Source of the DNA: Pristionchus mayeri
Taxonomy: Eukaryota > Nematoda > Chromadorea > Rhabditida > Neodiplogasteridae
Direction: 5' to 3'
Assembly (NCBI GenBank): GCA_036245805.1
Contig: BTRK01000003.1
Coordinates: 34,489,215 to 34,553,214 of the forward strand
DNA length: 64,000 nt
The position numbers were made by a program, and so were the translations under genes. The notes below the pieces were generated by a model that worked only from the letters and a program-made list of their open reading frames with translations, had not been told where the DNA came from and did no database searches. Shown one piece after another: positions 23,287-34,545 of the stretch; within the stretch, counting starts at the first letter, position 1; each line of letters starts with the position of its first letter.

Positions 23287-24790
23287 GAAGCCGTATCTCT
23301 TACCCCTCATTTCGTGTGTCGTGCTGAACCTGGGTGGTCGGTTTTTGTATTTTTTGAACGGCTCATCCAAACTTCATAAATCTATAGTAATTCTTAAAGA
23401 TCTCGACGAGATAAGCATTTTTACTGTTGGAAGTGAAAAGCTAGCTCATCTGTGGAAAAAGTTACGGTAATTAGAAAAAAATTCAGCCATGAAAAAGTGT
23501 TTCAACATGTGTCATTTTAATCAGCAATATTAGATTCCTCGTGAAAAATTACCCTGGGAACCAACTTTTGGTGAAAAAATTCGTGCTTCAAAGGGGTCTC
23601 CTGAATCACAGAAAAGGAAAGGCAGTGATTTTTTTGCAAATATGTCTATTTTTAAGACGATCCACTGTGAACTCCGATTAAGTCTAGTCAGTTTAGAGCT
23701 ACACTTTGATAAGGAAAAATATAACGTGCAAAAAACGGACATTATCTCAATTCGAAAAAATCGATTTTTATCATCTCGATTTTTCTCATATTTAGGCACA
23801 TGCTACTTTTTCTTTACGATCCGAATTCCAATTGTTTTGGGCAAATCTAGTAGAAGTTACGAGGGCTATCGGATAATTTTGTACATTATTCAACTACTTC
23901 AACTTAGGCCAAGTATTATGCACTTGCAAAATGAAGCATATGTTCAATCTAATAAAAATGACTTTTTGGACACCTGAAAATTATTTTTTTTTCAAAAACT
24001 GCTAATTTACCGCTGTAATGCATAACACTTGAGGAATTTAGTCGGGGGAAGGTATATACCAGTAAAATCTAATCGATTCTCACAAAATAACGCTAACATT
24101 TTGTTTTCGTTCTTTTCTGACACTCATAATTTTGCATTTTCAAGCAAAAATATACCTACCTTCCGGATTGGTGGAGACCCTAACCTAAAACTTTTTTTGA
24201 CAAATGTTGGTCCGTTCTACTAGATTTTCCCAGAAAATTGGGAATTCCGATCGAAAAGTAAAAGTAGCATGTGCCTAAATATGAGAAAAAAATATATTTG
24301 CCTAAAATATATTTTCGAATTGAGATAATGCCCGTTTTTTGTACGTTATAAGTTTCCCCTATCAAAGTGTAGCAATAAACTGACTAGACTTAATCGGAGT
24401 TCACAGTGGATCGTCTTAAAAATAGACATATTTGCAAAAAAATCACTACCTTTCCTCTTCTGTGATTCAGGAGACCCCTTTGAAGCACGATTTTTTTTAC
24501 CAAAAGTTGGTTCCTAGGTCAACTTTTCACGAGGAATCTAATAATGCTGATTAAAATGACACAAGTTGAAACACTTTTTCAGGGCAGAAATTTGTATTTT
24601 TCAAATTACTTTAACTTTTTCCACAGATGAGCTAGCTTTTCACTTCTAACAGCAAAAATGCTTATCTCGTCGATATCTTTCAGAATTACTATAGATTTAT
24701 GAAGTTTGGATGAGCCGTTCAAAAAATACAAAACCGACCACCCAGGTTCAGCACGACACACGAAATGAGGGGTAAGAGATACGGCCAAGG
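23287..24790. mobile_element. 1.5-kb foldback element in the BTB-Kelch gene
   Basis: Left arm about 23287-23858 and right arm about 24213-24790 are near-perfect reverse complements. For example GGAGACCCCTTTGAAGCACG in the right arm (24470) mirrors the left arm at 23582, and both carry ACACGAAATGAGGGGTAAGA or its complement near the outer ends. Spacer about 350 bp, no transposase. It separates BACK exons from Kelch exons. The BACK C-terminal half (MRWLYRN near 24875) lies just beyond it. Confidence 0.88.
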
Positions 24791-25400
24791 TAGCACAATT
24801 AAATTTCAGGTACTCCTCCTCACATGACAAAAAAAAGAAAAGATTCGAGCTTGTTAGCGAGAGTAGACAACCGCTTCAGTAATGCGATGGCTGTATCGAA
24901 ATAAACAAAACATTTATGATCATATCGATATCAATACGAACCATTTTACACATATATTTCACTTGTTTTTAGATGTACATTCGTGGCCATGAAATGGATG
25001 GGGACTCATTCCATTTTGCTTCAACGAAAGAAAGAGTTTGCGAGCAAGCGCACAAACTCATTTTCGCGGTTTGTCTATATGATTAATTTAAATATGGGCA
25101 GAGTTGGAAAATAAATATCTCTTCAGGGAACCCTTATTCGAGAGAAACCACGATGGAATTGTACAATCCGTTGACGAACACATGGAAGGGTGACGAATCA
25201 TTTATTGATTATTCAAATATTATTAATTATTCGAATCATTGATTGATCATTCCAAGTTGTCCGGAGCAACACAAACAATTCGGTTGCAAGGACCTCTCGA
25301 TCGTCTATGGCGAGGTTGAGTATCCAAGATGACAAACAATAATTTGTCAATTTTATACCTCCTTTGTTCATTTGATTATTGCATATTTTCACAGAAACTA

Positions 25401-26285
25401 TTAAGTTGATTCAAAAGTTTCTGACTATTCCATTTTCGAAGTTAATCTTGTTGTATTTAGAATTCCTCCCGTTCCGTCATGGTTTTAGTAGAGGACATGG
25501 TAGTAGACTACAATAATATATTTTAATCCAGCATAGCTCCTGGTGCGCCCAAGAAAAGCACTTCCAGGTAAAAACTTGACAAAATCGTGACTTTGTAGTG
25601 TTTTCGAATGAACACCACTCCTCGAATATCTGTGGCCTACCCAATTAGCCCACACTAAAATTGGTATAATACAACACTTGTTCAGATAGTCATGAAAAAT
25701 CTTGTCTAAAGCGTGCTTGAGAAACGGTAAACTGTCAAAAGGGCGGTTTTCAGAAATCAAATCTCTGCAGAAATATTTCGAAACATCATATTTCTGAACA
25801 TCTATATGCATATCCTCCAAAATGTAACTGTGTACTAGTAGGGACGGGTACTTTAGAATGATCAACAAATGATCGTTACTGATCGATCCGCACTTGCAAA
25901 ATACCAGCAAATGTATATTCGGAGAATTGAAATTGGTGCTGGACTGGGATTGAGAGCCATTTTCAAGTACGCCTTTGAGGCCATTGCTTTTGCATTAGGT
26001 AATTTAATAAGCCCACTAATTACCTTTACAATAATGCCTTCGGTTTGCTGATATCACAGTTCTCAATGGAATCAAAATATTTTAAAAACTGAGATTAATT
26101 TCCACCAAAGCCGAACTTAGATGTGAACAGTGCTATCCTAATTGATTGAATTGGTCCACTATATCACTCGATATAAAGGGTTCCCAAGGCGACATCAACT
26201 GTTGAAAACCATTTGTTGATTGGTCGATTCCGAAGAAAGGTCAGTATGCCCGAACATGAAAATAGAAACTTTTGAATCAACCTGA
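25401..26285. mobile_element. mariner-derived non-autonomous element, copy 1
   Basis: Ends TTAAGTTGATTCAAAAGTTT / AAACTTTTGAATCAACCTGA, TA at 25399-25400 and 26286-26287, 885 bp. No transposase domain is recognisable, although a 141-codon minus frame is open. It shares AATTAGCCCA and GCCCGAACATGAAAATAG with the element at 58233-58952, so both belong to one family. It lies in an intron between Kelch exons. Confidence 0.8.
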
Positions 26286-27654
26286 TATATTGCGTCTCAA
26301 CCTAAGCGGTTATTTCTCAGCACCACTTCTTCGGTCGAGTTGGATTCGCTCCCGGTGCCTACAATTTCTCCGACTCGGAGGCAAATCAGTGGAATTCGAT
26401 AAATTAAATTTTATCGTATTAAAATTCCCGTAGATGAGGTACAATTTTTATTCACTTTATTTTGAGATGCCGATCTGGCGCAGGAAGAAACGAATGGCCA
26501 TTGGGATTATCAATGGAGTATTGTAAGATCGATGGAGTATTGTTGAAAATATTGATTTTGAGACATCCACAAGTATGATTTCAAAAAAAAAATATTTAAA
26601 TATGGTTAATGGAAAATATTAAAACTGAACAATATCAAGAAAAATAGGTACGCAGCCGGAGGCGTGAAGAAATCGGGAGATGCGCACATCGAAGAGCTGT
26701 CTCTGGAACGATTCAACCGATACCGTGATAGTGCGTGGTTCATTCCTAAATCTATCAAGTCCTGGACCTGTAAATGAATACAATGAAACGACGTTCCAGC
26801 ATGGCAAGTGTTGTCGCCGCGCAGCAAACCTCGCGTATCTCCTGCGTCATATGTCTTTGACGGCAAGTTGTACGGTAAGCAACGATGAAGACGTATCCTT
26901 TTTAATTCCATCCCGATTAATATTGCAAGCAAGTCTATACAGTGTTCGGCGGAGTCTCCTACGCCATACCTGAGCATGCCTTCCGTGACCGTGGACAGCG
27001 AACCGGAGGAGCTCACGTTTGGAATGACGCTCTCTGCTACATTCCGGAATACAATCGGCGCGATTTTCATAATCGATTATTTACTGTCTTCCTTTTATTA
27101 GCTGGACTGAAGTCGCACCAATGAGTCGCAATAGATCTGGAGCAGCTGCAGCAGCGCTGAATGGAAAGATATACGTTGTTGGAGGGTGAGTGGAGGAAAA
27201 TTTTGTTGAATTCATCATAATACTCAGATTTTTGGGCGCTAGTGAGGAAGAATGTGGAAGGCTAAATGCATCATAGGTGTCATTATACTGTTCAGCGAAG
27301 ATGGTCACAGACGCGCACTCTGCGATGCGGAGAGATACGACCCTAGCACCAACACCTGGACCACAATAAAGGGCCTAAATACCCCAAGGTATGGCAACCG
27401 GCCGGGCTCTTATTTGCTTCAAAATCTGCAATCAGCAATGCCTATGCACCCCGTTTTCTGTTTCTGAAGCATTGAAGATACACACTGACTCATTGATTTA
27501 TTCACCAGCTACAATCCTGGTACTTGCTTGCGGGCGGCTCTTCGTCTTGGATGGAACGAGGCTTGTTGGGATGACTGATGAAGTGGAGCAGATAAAGTCA
27601 GTCGAGATGTACGACGTGCAGAAGGATGTATGGATCGAGAAGGCGCCCATGACG

Positions 27655-27718
27655 CATGTTTTTTGTTCACTTTAAATTTTAGAAAAAATGTTGTTTATTC
27701 ACTCTAAATTTTAGAAAA
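27655..27718 (+). repeat. 33-bp tandem duplication
   Basis: TGTTCACTTTAAATTTTAGA and TATTCACTCTAAATTTTAGA lie head to tail in the terminal Kelch intron. The same pair is present in copy 2 at about 32421-32482, so it predates the segment duplication. Confidence 0.8.
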
Positions 27719-28718
27719 AGAAACACATGATCTGTGTGTAAATATTGATCTGAAGAGTAATCAACAAGTTACAGAATGGAGAAATTCACGCAAAAATTTG
27801 TAATCTACCGACCTATCATCTTCTGAGCGCTTCCTCTCGATGAAATACATTGATTGATTGATTGATGCACAATGTTGCTGGCAGTCCGCTAAGGAAGTAT
27901 TCATTGGAGTGATTCCCATTCCTGCGTCCATCACCACGCCTAACTTGGACGATTTCAATTGGAATTGAATCAATAACTACCCGAATGTCTGCATTACTGC
28001 ACTTCCAATTTTGATATGATCATTGTACTCATTGTACACAACGTGAATATCATTGCTGAAGCAAGGTAGAAGTATTGTTTTATTGTGCCGTAGTATTGTT
28101 TGTAAGATATTATCGATGCGAAAATAAACATACTCGACTACATTCACATGAGTTCTCATATATGTTTTGGAAAAGTAAACACCCGAGCTCATCTCAATAG
28201 TTGTGCCAATGTGTATCAGTTCTGCATAATTTCGAAACTGACGTGCATCACCAGAAGAGCACCAAAACAATCAATTGAAATAGTGTTCAGTAGGTACAAG
28301 ATAATAATGCACCATATCCTAATGCGAAAACACCGTGATTATTTTGGAACAAATACAAAAAAAATCCCCTTCTCTATTCCGTTTCAGATTTCACAAGACG
28401 AATTCGTATAACTTAAAACTGTTCAATGTAATTACTTCAAATATTATCGATCAATATATTTTAGCAGTAATAATAATTCTCGAATGGTTAGTAATCGTAG
28501 CGATCCATCACGAGAAGTCTCATCTTCATTCCATTTCAAGGACAAGTGAAAATCGTGCATTGATAACTATTTTGCGGAAATTTGAAAAGGATCTCGCTTT
28601 AACCTGTGATTACTAATGCGTGCAGCAAACATTATTAATCAAACTGGCCTTTCTCGGTATAAAGAGGGTGGTCGCCTAGTCATTCCCAGTTCTGTCATCG
28701 AAGAGCGAAACCTCTTCG

Positions 28719-29522
28719 ATGCTTATCCCCCTCATCTTCGGACTCTCGTTTGCTACGGCGCAGGCTCAACTCATCTCTGGCCACTGGGAATGGACCTCTG
28801 ACCTTCATCACGATTCACTAAGTAATGATCCTATTATCCTATTAGGGCGGATGGAAATCGAAATCACTGAGAACCTGAAGATCCTTCTCTAGAATTTAGT
28901 GAAAACGTGCGCACATTGGGTTCATATGTATCCCGTGCCATATCCGATCTAGCCACATATTGCTGATAAAACTGTCAGATTAGAATACTTAATGAGCATT
29001 TTCAGCAAATTCTTTCCTCCCATCTTCACGTCAAAGACGAACAAGCTGTTATCAAAATGGTAATCGGTTTTGCTCAGTCTAGATCTGCTAACATGCAATT
29101 GGAACGAATGAGTGGGAGTACCACTACTGTTTCTCAGGCGAGAAGCGTGCGCACTCAAATCCTCGCAAGTTCGAGGAGTGCGTAAACGGGTCGTGGCTGG
29201 TTCGGGACGCGCCTGCTGGGGCGGAATGGAGTGACGCCATCGGGGGATTTGTGCATGCCACTGGGAGATCCGGAGCCTCCGACCTCACCTATCAGCCTCC
29301 TGCCCCCACACTGAGTCATCGCATGGGATCGTCCGGCTTCACTTACAACGATAACGATGTGGATGTTAGTTGCGCAAATTTTCAATCAATTGCGAATTTC
29401 GAAATTCACATCATCGTTTGATCCACACTTTCATGGAATTTCGAATTTCCGAACTGCTGACTCTACAGGTTCTGAAGAAGACCATTTGGCTCGAGGCGAG
29501 GGGAGAGTCGAGAGATGGACAG
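28719..29522 (+). pseudogene. secreted chitin-binding/SleB hydrolase gene, 3'-truncated (copy 1)
   Basis: ATG at 28719 begins a signal peptide (MLIPLIFGLSFATAQAQ). Exons 28719-28821, 29006-29059, 29138-29364 and 29469-29522 join in phase throughout. Residues 50-85 (SCYQNG... NPRKFEECVNGSWLVRDA... GAEWS) resemble a peritrophin-A chitin-binding domain (CBM14), although the third Cys is replaced. A Pro-rich linker (YQPPAPTLSH) precedes the start of the SleB-type hydrolase, TIWLEARGESRDGQ, with the conserved catalytic Glu context EARGE. The sequence then departs from copy 2 near 29590 and runs into a foldback element, so the rest of the domain is absent. See the copy at 33259-34333. Confidence 0.8.
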
Positions 29523-29606
29523 GTGACTACTGAAGTTGATCTTCCGACTCGAGCGTTCCTATTACTAACAATTTATTTTACTACTGATTAAAATCTGATT
29601 AATAAG

Positions 29607-30385
29607 ACTCAATTTGAAGAATTTGCGAACTGTCTTCTGGGAATACCCAAATAACCAGTTTTCCGGTGGTAATTGTCCTCAATTCAAAGATAAATCGTCG
29701 TAATACCATGTAGTAACAATTTTCAGAACGTTTTGGAAAGAAAGTAATGCTTTAAATGTAACTTGCTCAATTTGTTATTCCAAAAATGCCGAAATACGAC
29801 ACGTAATTCAGAAATTATTATATCGTAAACTGTTTTGCACCAGAATATAGAGAATTACGAGCTGAACATTATATCTGTTGAAAGCAAGTTTCTATATTTT
29901 CATTTACGCACGTTACATAGGCTAGAAGTTGGCGGACAACGACGGTGGAGGCGCGCGAGAGAGCGGTAAATGTAGGTGACAGAGAGGGAGGTCAGGCGGC
30001 GAGAGCACCAGGCGGTTAGAGCAAGCGCTCTCGGTGGTTTCTAGCCTCTTTCTGGCCAACTTCCAGGTTGTCTAGCGCGCTTCAATGAAAAGACAGAAAC
30101 TTACTTTCAGCAGATAAAATGTTCAGCTCTTAATTCTCTATATTATGGTACAAATCAGTTTGCGATATCATAATTTCTGAATTACGTGTCGTATTTTGAC
30201 ATTTTCGATTATCAAATTGACCAAGTTACATTTGAAGCATTACTTTCTTTCCAAAACGTTCTGTAAATTGTTCCTATATGGTATGTCGAGGATTTCCCTT
30301 TGAATTGACGCCAAATGCCACCAGTAACCTGGCAATTTGGACCTTCCCAGAAGACAGTTCACAATTTCTTCAAATTGAGTCTATG
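29607..30385. mobile_element. foldback element truncating the hydrolase gene
   Basis: Arms about 29607-29900 and 30085-30385 are inverted copies: GACTCAATTTGAAGAA mirrors TTCTTCAAATTGAGTC, and ACGACACGTAATTCAGAAAT mirrors ATTTCTGAATTACGTGTCGT. The GC-rich centre (29940-30050) has GAGAGAG runs. It begins within about 20 bp of the point where hydrolase copy 1 ends, so its insertion or a linked deletion removed the gene's 3' part. Confidence 0.85.
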
Positions 30386-31640
30386 AAAAAAAAAACCAAA
30401 TGGACCTGAAAATTACATGACAATGAAGTCGAAACATGTTTTTCTGATGTATAAATGCAATTGTGATGCAAAATAACCTAGTTTGCGTACAGTAAACATG
30501 ATGTCTTTACCCGACTCACATGACCGATTTTTCTTAAACGAGTGCAACATTACAACGCATGATCCGATTCCAATGAAATATATATGAACTGAAAGTACTC
30601 AGGAAGTCTAATAAATCACGCATAGTGCCAACCAAAAATTTTGTGGTATTTCCAGATTTTTTGAAATCTTCGCTAAAGTTGCACCCGAGATGCAATTTTT
30701 GGGTTTTCGACCCAATCAAAGAAAGAAAAATGTTCCTCGTACACTTCTCTTTCATTTGTTTGTTGATAGTTTGTACGTATCTTTATCGGAAAATGCCGAA
30801 AAATTGAGACAAAGATCGATTTTTTCCGAAAAAATCGAGACTCCGCCCACTTTCGGAGCATGCCACGGCGAAAAAATTTTTTTTCGGGAAATCCGCCAAA
30901 GCCATTTGAAAGAGTTCGTTTCGAAGTACTTTTTATTAATTTTGCAGCCAATTTAAAAATCATGAATTTCTACGTCCCGGCAAGCCTCATAGTTATCTAG
31001 TATCTCCCGATTCCTCTCATATATTGACCACAACTATTGTGTCGTTACCAGTATATTCGGAGGTTTTTTTCGAATGCAAATCGATCTCACCTATAATCTC
31101 ATTCCTGACTCCTGCTTTGGCGCAGTACATTTACTCATATCCGGCCTGGTTGGAAGACTGAAGCTGAAAGTCGATTTATATGCAACGTTGAAAAACGAAC
31201 AAATCGAGTTTTTATGACATTTTTGCAATTTTGGCGCCCATAAAAGCTTACCCCACCCCTACCGGGACCAGACTTTAACTTTTCTACACTAACCTGATAT
31301 CGTAGAATTTAAATTTGCAACGAAAAGTGGGAGAAAGGCGGGGTTCCAAAGTAGTTAGGAATTATTTTCCGGTCTTGGATTCACATTTTTCAAATTATCT
31401 ATAAGAAGATGAAGACCTAGCATTTCCTCGATAACATAAAAGTTGTTAGAAATAATTGTCCACACATGTTGAGCTCAAGGACATCATTGTAGCTCATCTG
31501 GGAGCTGAAATATGACAGAACCGGACCCGAAACCGGAAAATGCCTAAAAGCCGGTTCTGTAAAAAACGGCCAACGTCAAAAGTTTTCCTGTCCCCATATA
31601 CTTAGGCATACATATCTTGAGGATATTGCTAAAAGTTGGG
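30386..31640. other. intergenic, with a relic of the membrane-protein gene
   Basis: Mostly AT-rich with no gene. Bases 31016-31165 resemble 37021-37165: CTGACTCCTGCTTTGGCGCA is identical, and ATATTGACCACAACTATTGT corresponds to ATATTGACCAAAACTATTGT. That is part of exon 3 and the next intron of the single-pass membrane protein gene, so this is a decayed partial copy in the same orientation. Confidence 0.6.
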
Positions 31641-31692
31641 GCTCCTGGTTCCGCATGGTCATGCATTCTCTCAGAAGACGCGTGATATACAG

Positions 31693-32710
31693 TGTTCGGC
31701 GGAGTCTCCTACGCCAGAGAATGCCTTTCGGGACCGATTCCAGCGAACGGGAGGAGCTCAAGTTTGGAATAACGCTCTCTGCTACATTCCGGCGTACAAC
31801 CGGTGCGAGATTATGCTTCGAATATGGATTAGTTAACCGTTTCTTTGGAATCATCAACATTATCACATCATAATTTTTCCAGTATGAAATATAAAACAGT
31901 GGGAATACACAAAGGAAAACGGAAATGCTAGATGGACTGAAATCGCTTCGATGAGTCGTCCTCGATCCGGAGCAGCAGCAGCCACTCTGCATGGGAAGAT
32001 CTACGTTGTTGGAGGGTGAGTGGAGGGTTAATATTGTTTTGCAATGTTTGGGTGTGTTCATTTAGAATTACCGTTACATGCATAGGGAAAGATCATGGGG
32101 AAGGCGACGTATGTATAACAAAACGTTTCAGCGAAGACGGTTTCCGACGTGCACTGCGATGTGGAGGGATACGATCTCAAAACTAACACATGGGTCACAA
32201 TCAAGGGCCTGACTACCGCAAGGTACGATAACTTATCAATCGCAAATCGTGCTATTACTTGGACAGATATAACCCAAGCCTGGTAATCTCATGTGGTAGA
32301 CTATTCCTGCCCGGCGGGACTAGGCTTGTCGAAAGGACTGAAGAAGTAGATCAGATTATGTCCATCGAGATGTACGACGTGCAGAAGGATGTCTGGATCG
32401 AGAAGGCGCCAATGACGTATGTTTTTTATTCACTTTAAATTTTAGAAAAAATGTTGTTTATTCACTCTAAATTTTAGAAAAAAACATATAATCTGTACCC
32501 AAATCTTGATCTGAAGATTGATAATCAACAAGTTACATAATGCAGAAATTAATGAAAAAATCTTCTGAGCGTTTCCGATCGATGAAATAAATTGATTGAT
32601 TGATTGATGCGCAATGTTGCAGGCAGCCCGCTAAGGAAGTATTCATTGGAGTGATTCCCATTCCTGCGTCCATTCCCACGCCTAACTTGGACGATTTCAA
32701 TTGGAATTGA
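31693..32710 (+). pseudogene. Kelch gene 3' half, duplicated (copy 2)
   Basis: Exons 31693-31802, 31932-32015 (GAAAATLHGKIYVVGG), 32132-32222, 32267-32416 (DVQKDVWIEKAPMT) and 32623-32710 (EVFIGVIPIPASIP..., stop). Exon 32267-32416 is in frame and its donor (GTATGT) and acceptor (TTGCAG) are canonical where copy 1 has lost both. However, 31693-31802 lacks 5 bp and 32132-32222 lacks 2 bp relative to copy 1. There are no BTB or BACK exons. Not functional alone. Confidence 0.8.
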
Positions 32711-33258
32711 ATCAATAACTACCCGAATGTCTGCATTACTGCACTTCCAATTTTGATATGATCATTGTACTCATTGTAACCAACGTGAATATCATTGCTG
32801 AACCAAAACAATCAATTGAAATAGTGTTCAGTAGGAACAAGATAAAAAGCACCATATCCTAATGCGAAAACACCGTGATTATTTTGGAACAAATACAAAA
32901 AAAATCCCCTTCTCTATTCCGTTTCTGATTTCACAAGACGAATTCGTATAACTTAAAACTGTTCAATGTAATTACTTCAAATATTATCGATCAATATATT
33001 TTAGCAGTAATAATAATTCTCGAATGGTTAGTAATCGTAGCGATCCATCACGAGAAGTCTCATCTTCATTCCATTTCAAGGACAAGTGAAAATCGTGCAT
33101 TGATAACTATTTTGCGGAAATTTGAAAAGGATCTCGCGTTAACCTGTGATTACTAATGCATGCAGCAAACATTATTTATCAACCTGGCCTTTCTCGGTAT
33201 AAAGAGGGTGGTCGCCTAGTCATTCCCAGTTCTATCATCGAAGAGCGAAACCTCTTCG

Positions 33259-34333
33259 ATGCTTATCCCCCTCATCTTCGGACTCTCGTTTCCTACGGCG
33301 CAGGCTCAACTCATCTCTGGCCACTGGGAATGGACCTCTCTCACGCCAAAGACGAACAAGCTGTTATCAAAATGGTAATCGGTTTTTCGATTTCAATTGG
33401 AATTGAATCAATAACTAACCGAATGTCTGCCTGCTGGGGCGGAATGGAGTGACGCCATCGGGAGATTAGTGCATGCCACAGGGAGATCCGGAGCCTCCGA
33501 CCTCACCTATCAGCCTCCTGCCCCCACACTGAGTCATCGCATGGGATCGTCCGGCTTCACGTACAACGATCACGATGTGGATGTTAGTTGCGCAAATTTT
33601 CAATCAATTGCGAATTTCGAAATTCACATCATCGTTTGATCCACACTTTCATGGAATTTCGAATTTCCGAATTGCTGACTCTACAGGTTCTGAAGAAGAC
33701 CATTTGGCTCGAGGCGAGGGGAGAGTCGAGAGATGGACAGGTGACTACTGAAGTTGATCTTCCGACTCGAGCGTTCCTATTACTAACAATCATTTTACTA
33801 CTGATTAAAATCAGGATGTTGGTAATGGTGTGGAATTGTTGTCATTTTTTCAGATCGCAGTTGCTCACGTTATCAAGAATCGCGCGATCGCCAACCAACC
33901 TACCTTTGGAGACAATACCATCGCAGGTTTGATCGGCATTTCCTTTGTATAAATGGTCAGTCAAAAATGTAAACATATCATTTAGGTGTATGCTTGAAAC
34001 GGTATCAATTCGAGTGCTGGAACACCAAACATCCGAGAGATGTACATCCTAGAGGAGAGGGTTACGAGGAAATGGATGGGTACGGAGTCCATTTTGGAAA
34101 TACGCAAATACATACTTTCAGATGGGTAAGACAAATGCTCGATGGAAGAATCGCCGACAATACCAATGGTCAGTTTTCAGAATTTAAAAAAAAATTAAAA
34201 AACACAAATTATGATTTCAGGAGCTATGTGGTACAATAATCCCGACAAGGAGGGCTATCCGGGATGGACAAACAATGTAAACAGAGGAGTCAAAATCGGC
34301 AATCATCAGTTCTACACTCGTCGTGGAAATTAG
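33259..34333 (+). pseudogene. SleB-type cell-wall hydrolase gene, complete 3' end, deleted 5' part (copy 2)
   Basis: 3' exons are intact and in phase: end of exon at 33582, 33687-33740 (TIWLEARGESRDGQ), 33854-33926 (IAVAHVIKNRAIANQPTFGD), 33986-34168 (GVCLKRYQFECWN... MLDGRIADNTNG), 34221-34333 (MWYNN... KIGNHQFYTRRGN, stop). EARGE, GQxAVAxVIxNR, QFxCW and IGxHxFY are the signature blocks of the SleB/Hydrolase_2 family, which cleaves bacterial peptidoglycan. In the 5' half, the second exon and the chitin-binding segment are replaced by a deletion joined to a stray piece of Kelch 3' sequence (33380-33430), breaking the frame. As sequenced it lacks an intact N-terminus. An internal start or an assembly fault is possible. 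Confidence 0.8.
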
Positions 34334-34545
34334 TGAGCTTGAATCAGAACTAATTCGAACCATGTTTTATTCAGTGTGCTTTATCGTCAATTTTAAATTG
34401 GGTTCATTTCATAATATGGATATTTTTTTAAGCATAAACGATATTGTTTTTGTAAGAATAAATGTTATCCTTCAAGAATATAGTGAACAAGGCTATGTGA
34501 GGCATAGTGTTTCCACAATATTTTTTTTTCCAATTCGCTTTTCTA

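Larger units (their letters stand above)
22271..27968 (+). pseudogene. BTB-BACK-Kelch protein gene, disrupted (copy 1)
   Basis: Kelch-like proteins are substrate adaptors of Cullin-3 ubiquitin ligases. BTB: exon 22271-22360 (GKPCDVTLCIADKKLDAHR), 22419-22498 (needs a one-base shift near 22430 to read FLKDKSATIDLSSFF), 22540-22652 (FNSFSSLISYKYNGSLAKTK). BACK: 22741-22872 (AVDECAVFLRKRLSIDNAAS), 22941-23048 (NFVPVSLTPEFCELPFPDL). A 1.5-kb foldback and a mariner MITE follow. Kelch repeats: near 25127-25193, 26648-26730 (YAAGGVKKSG), 26800-26874, 26943-27057, 27102-27185 (GAAAAALNGKIYVVGG), 27296-27388 (AERYDPSTNTWT), 27509-27653. The last exon ends at 27968. Damage: BTB frameshift, a 5-bp loss in 27509-27653 relative to copy 2, GC instead of GT donors at 27058 and 27654, and a lost CAG acceptor (CTG) at 27880. 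Probably a pseudogene. Confidence 0.82.

Noticed and set aside
25485..25910. 141-codon minus frame as a real gene
   Set aside because: It sits wholly inside a mariner-type non-autonomous element, has no recognisable motif, and the related element at 58233 does not keep the frame.
26330..26402. Exon-like piece HHFFGRVGFAPGAYNF... within the Kelch gene
   Set aside because: It has a TTTCTCAG acceptor but does not resemble a Kelch repeat and could not be joined in phase.
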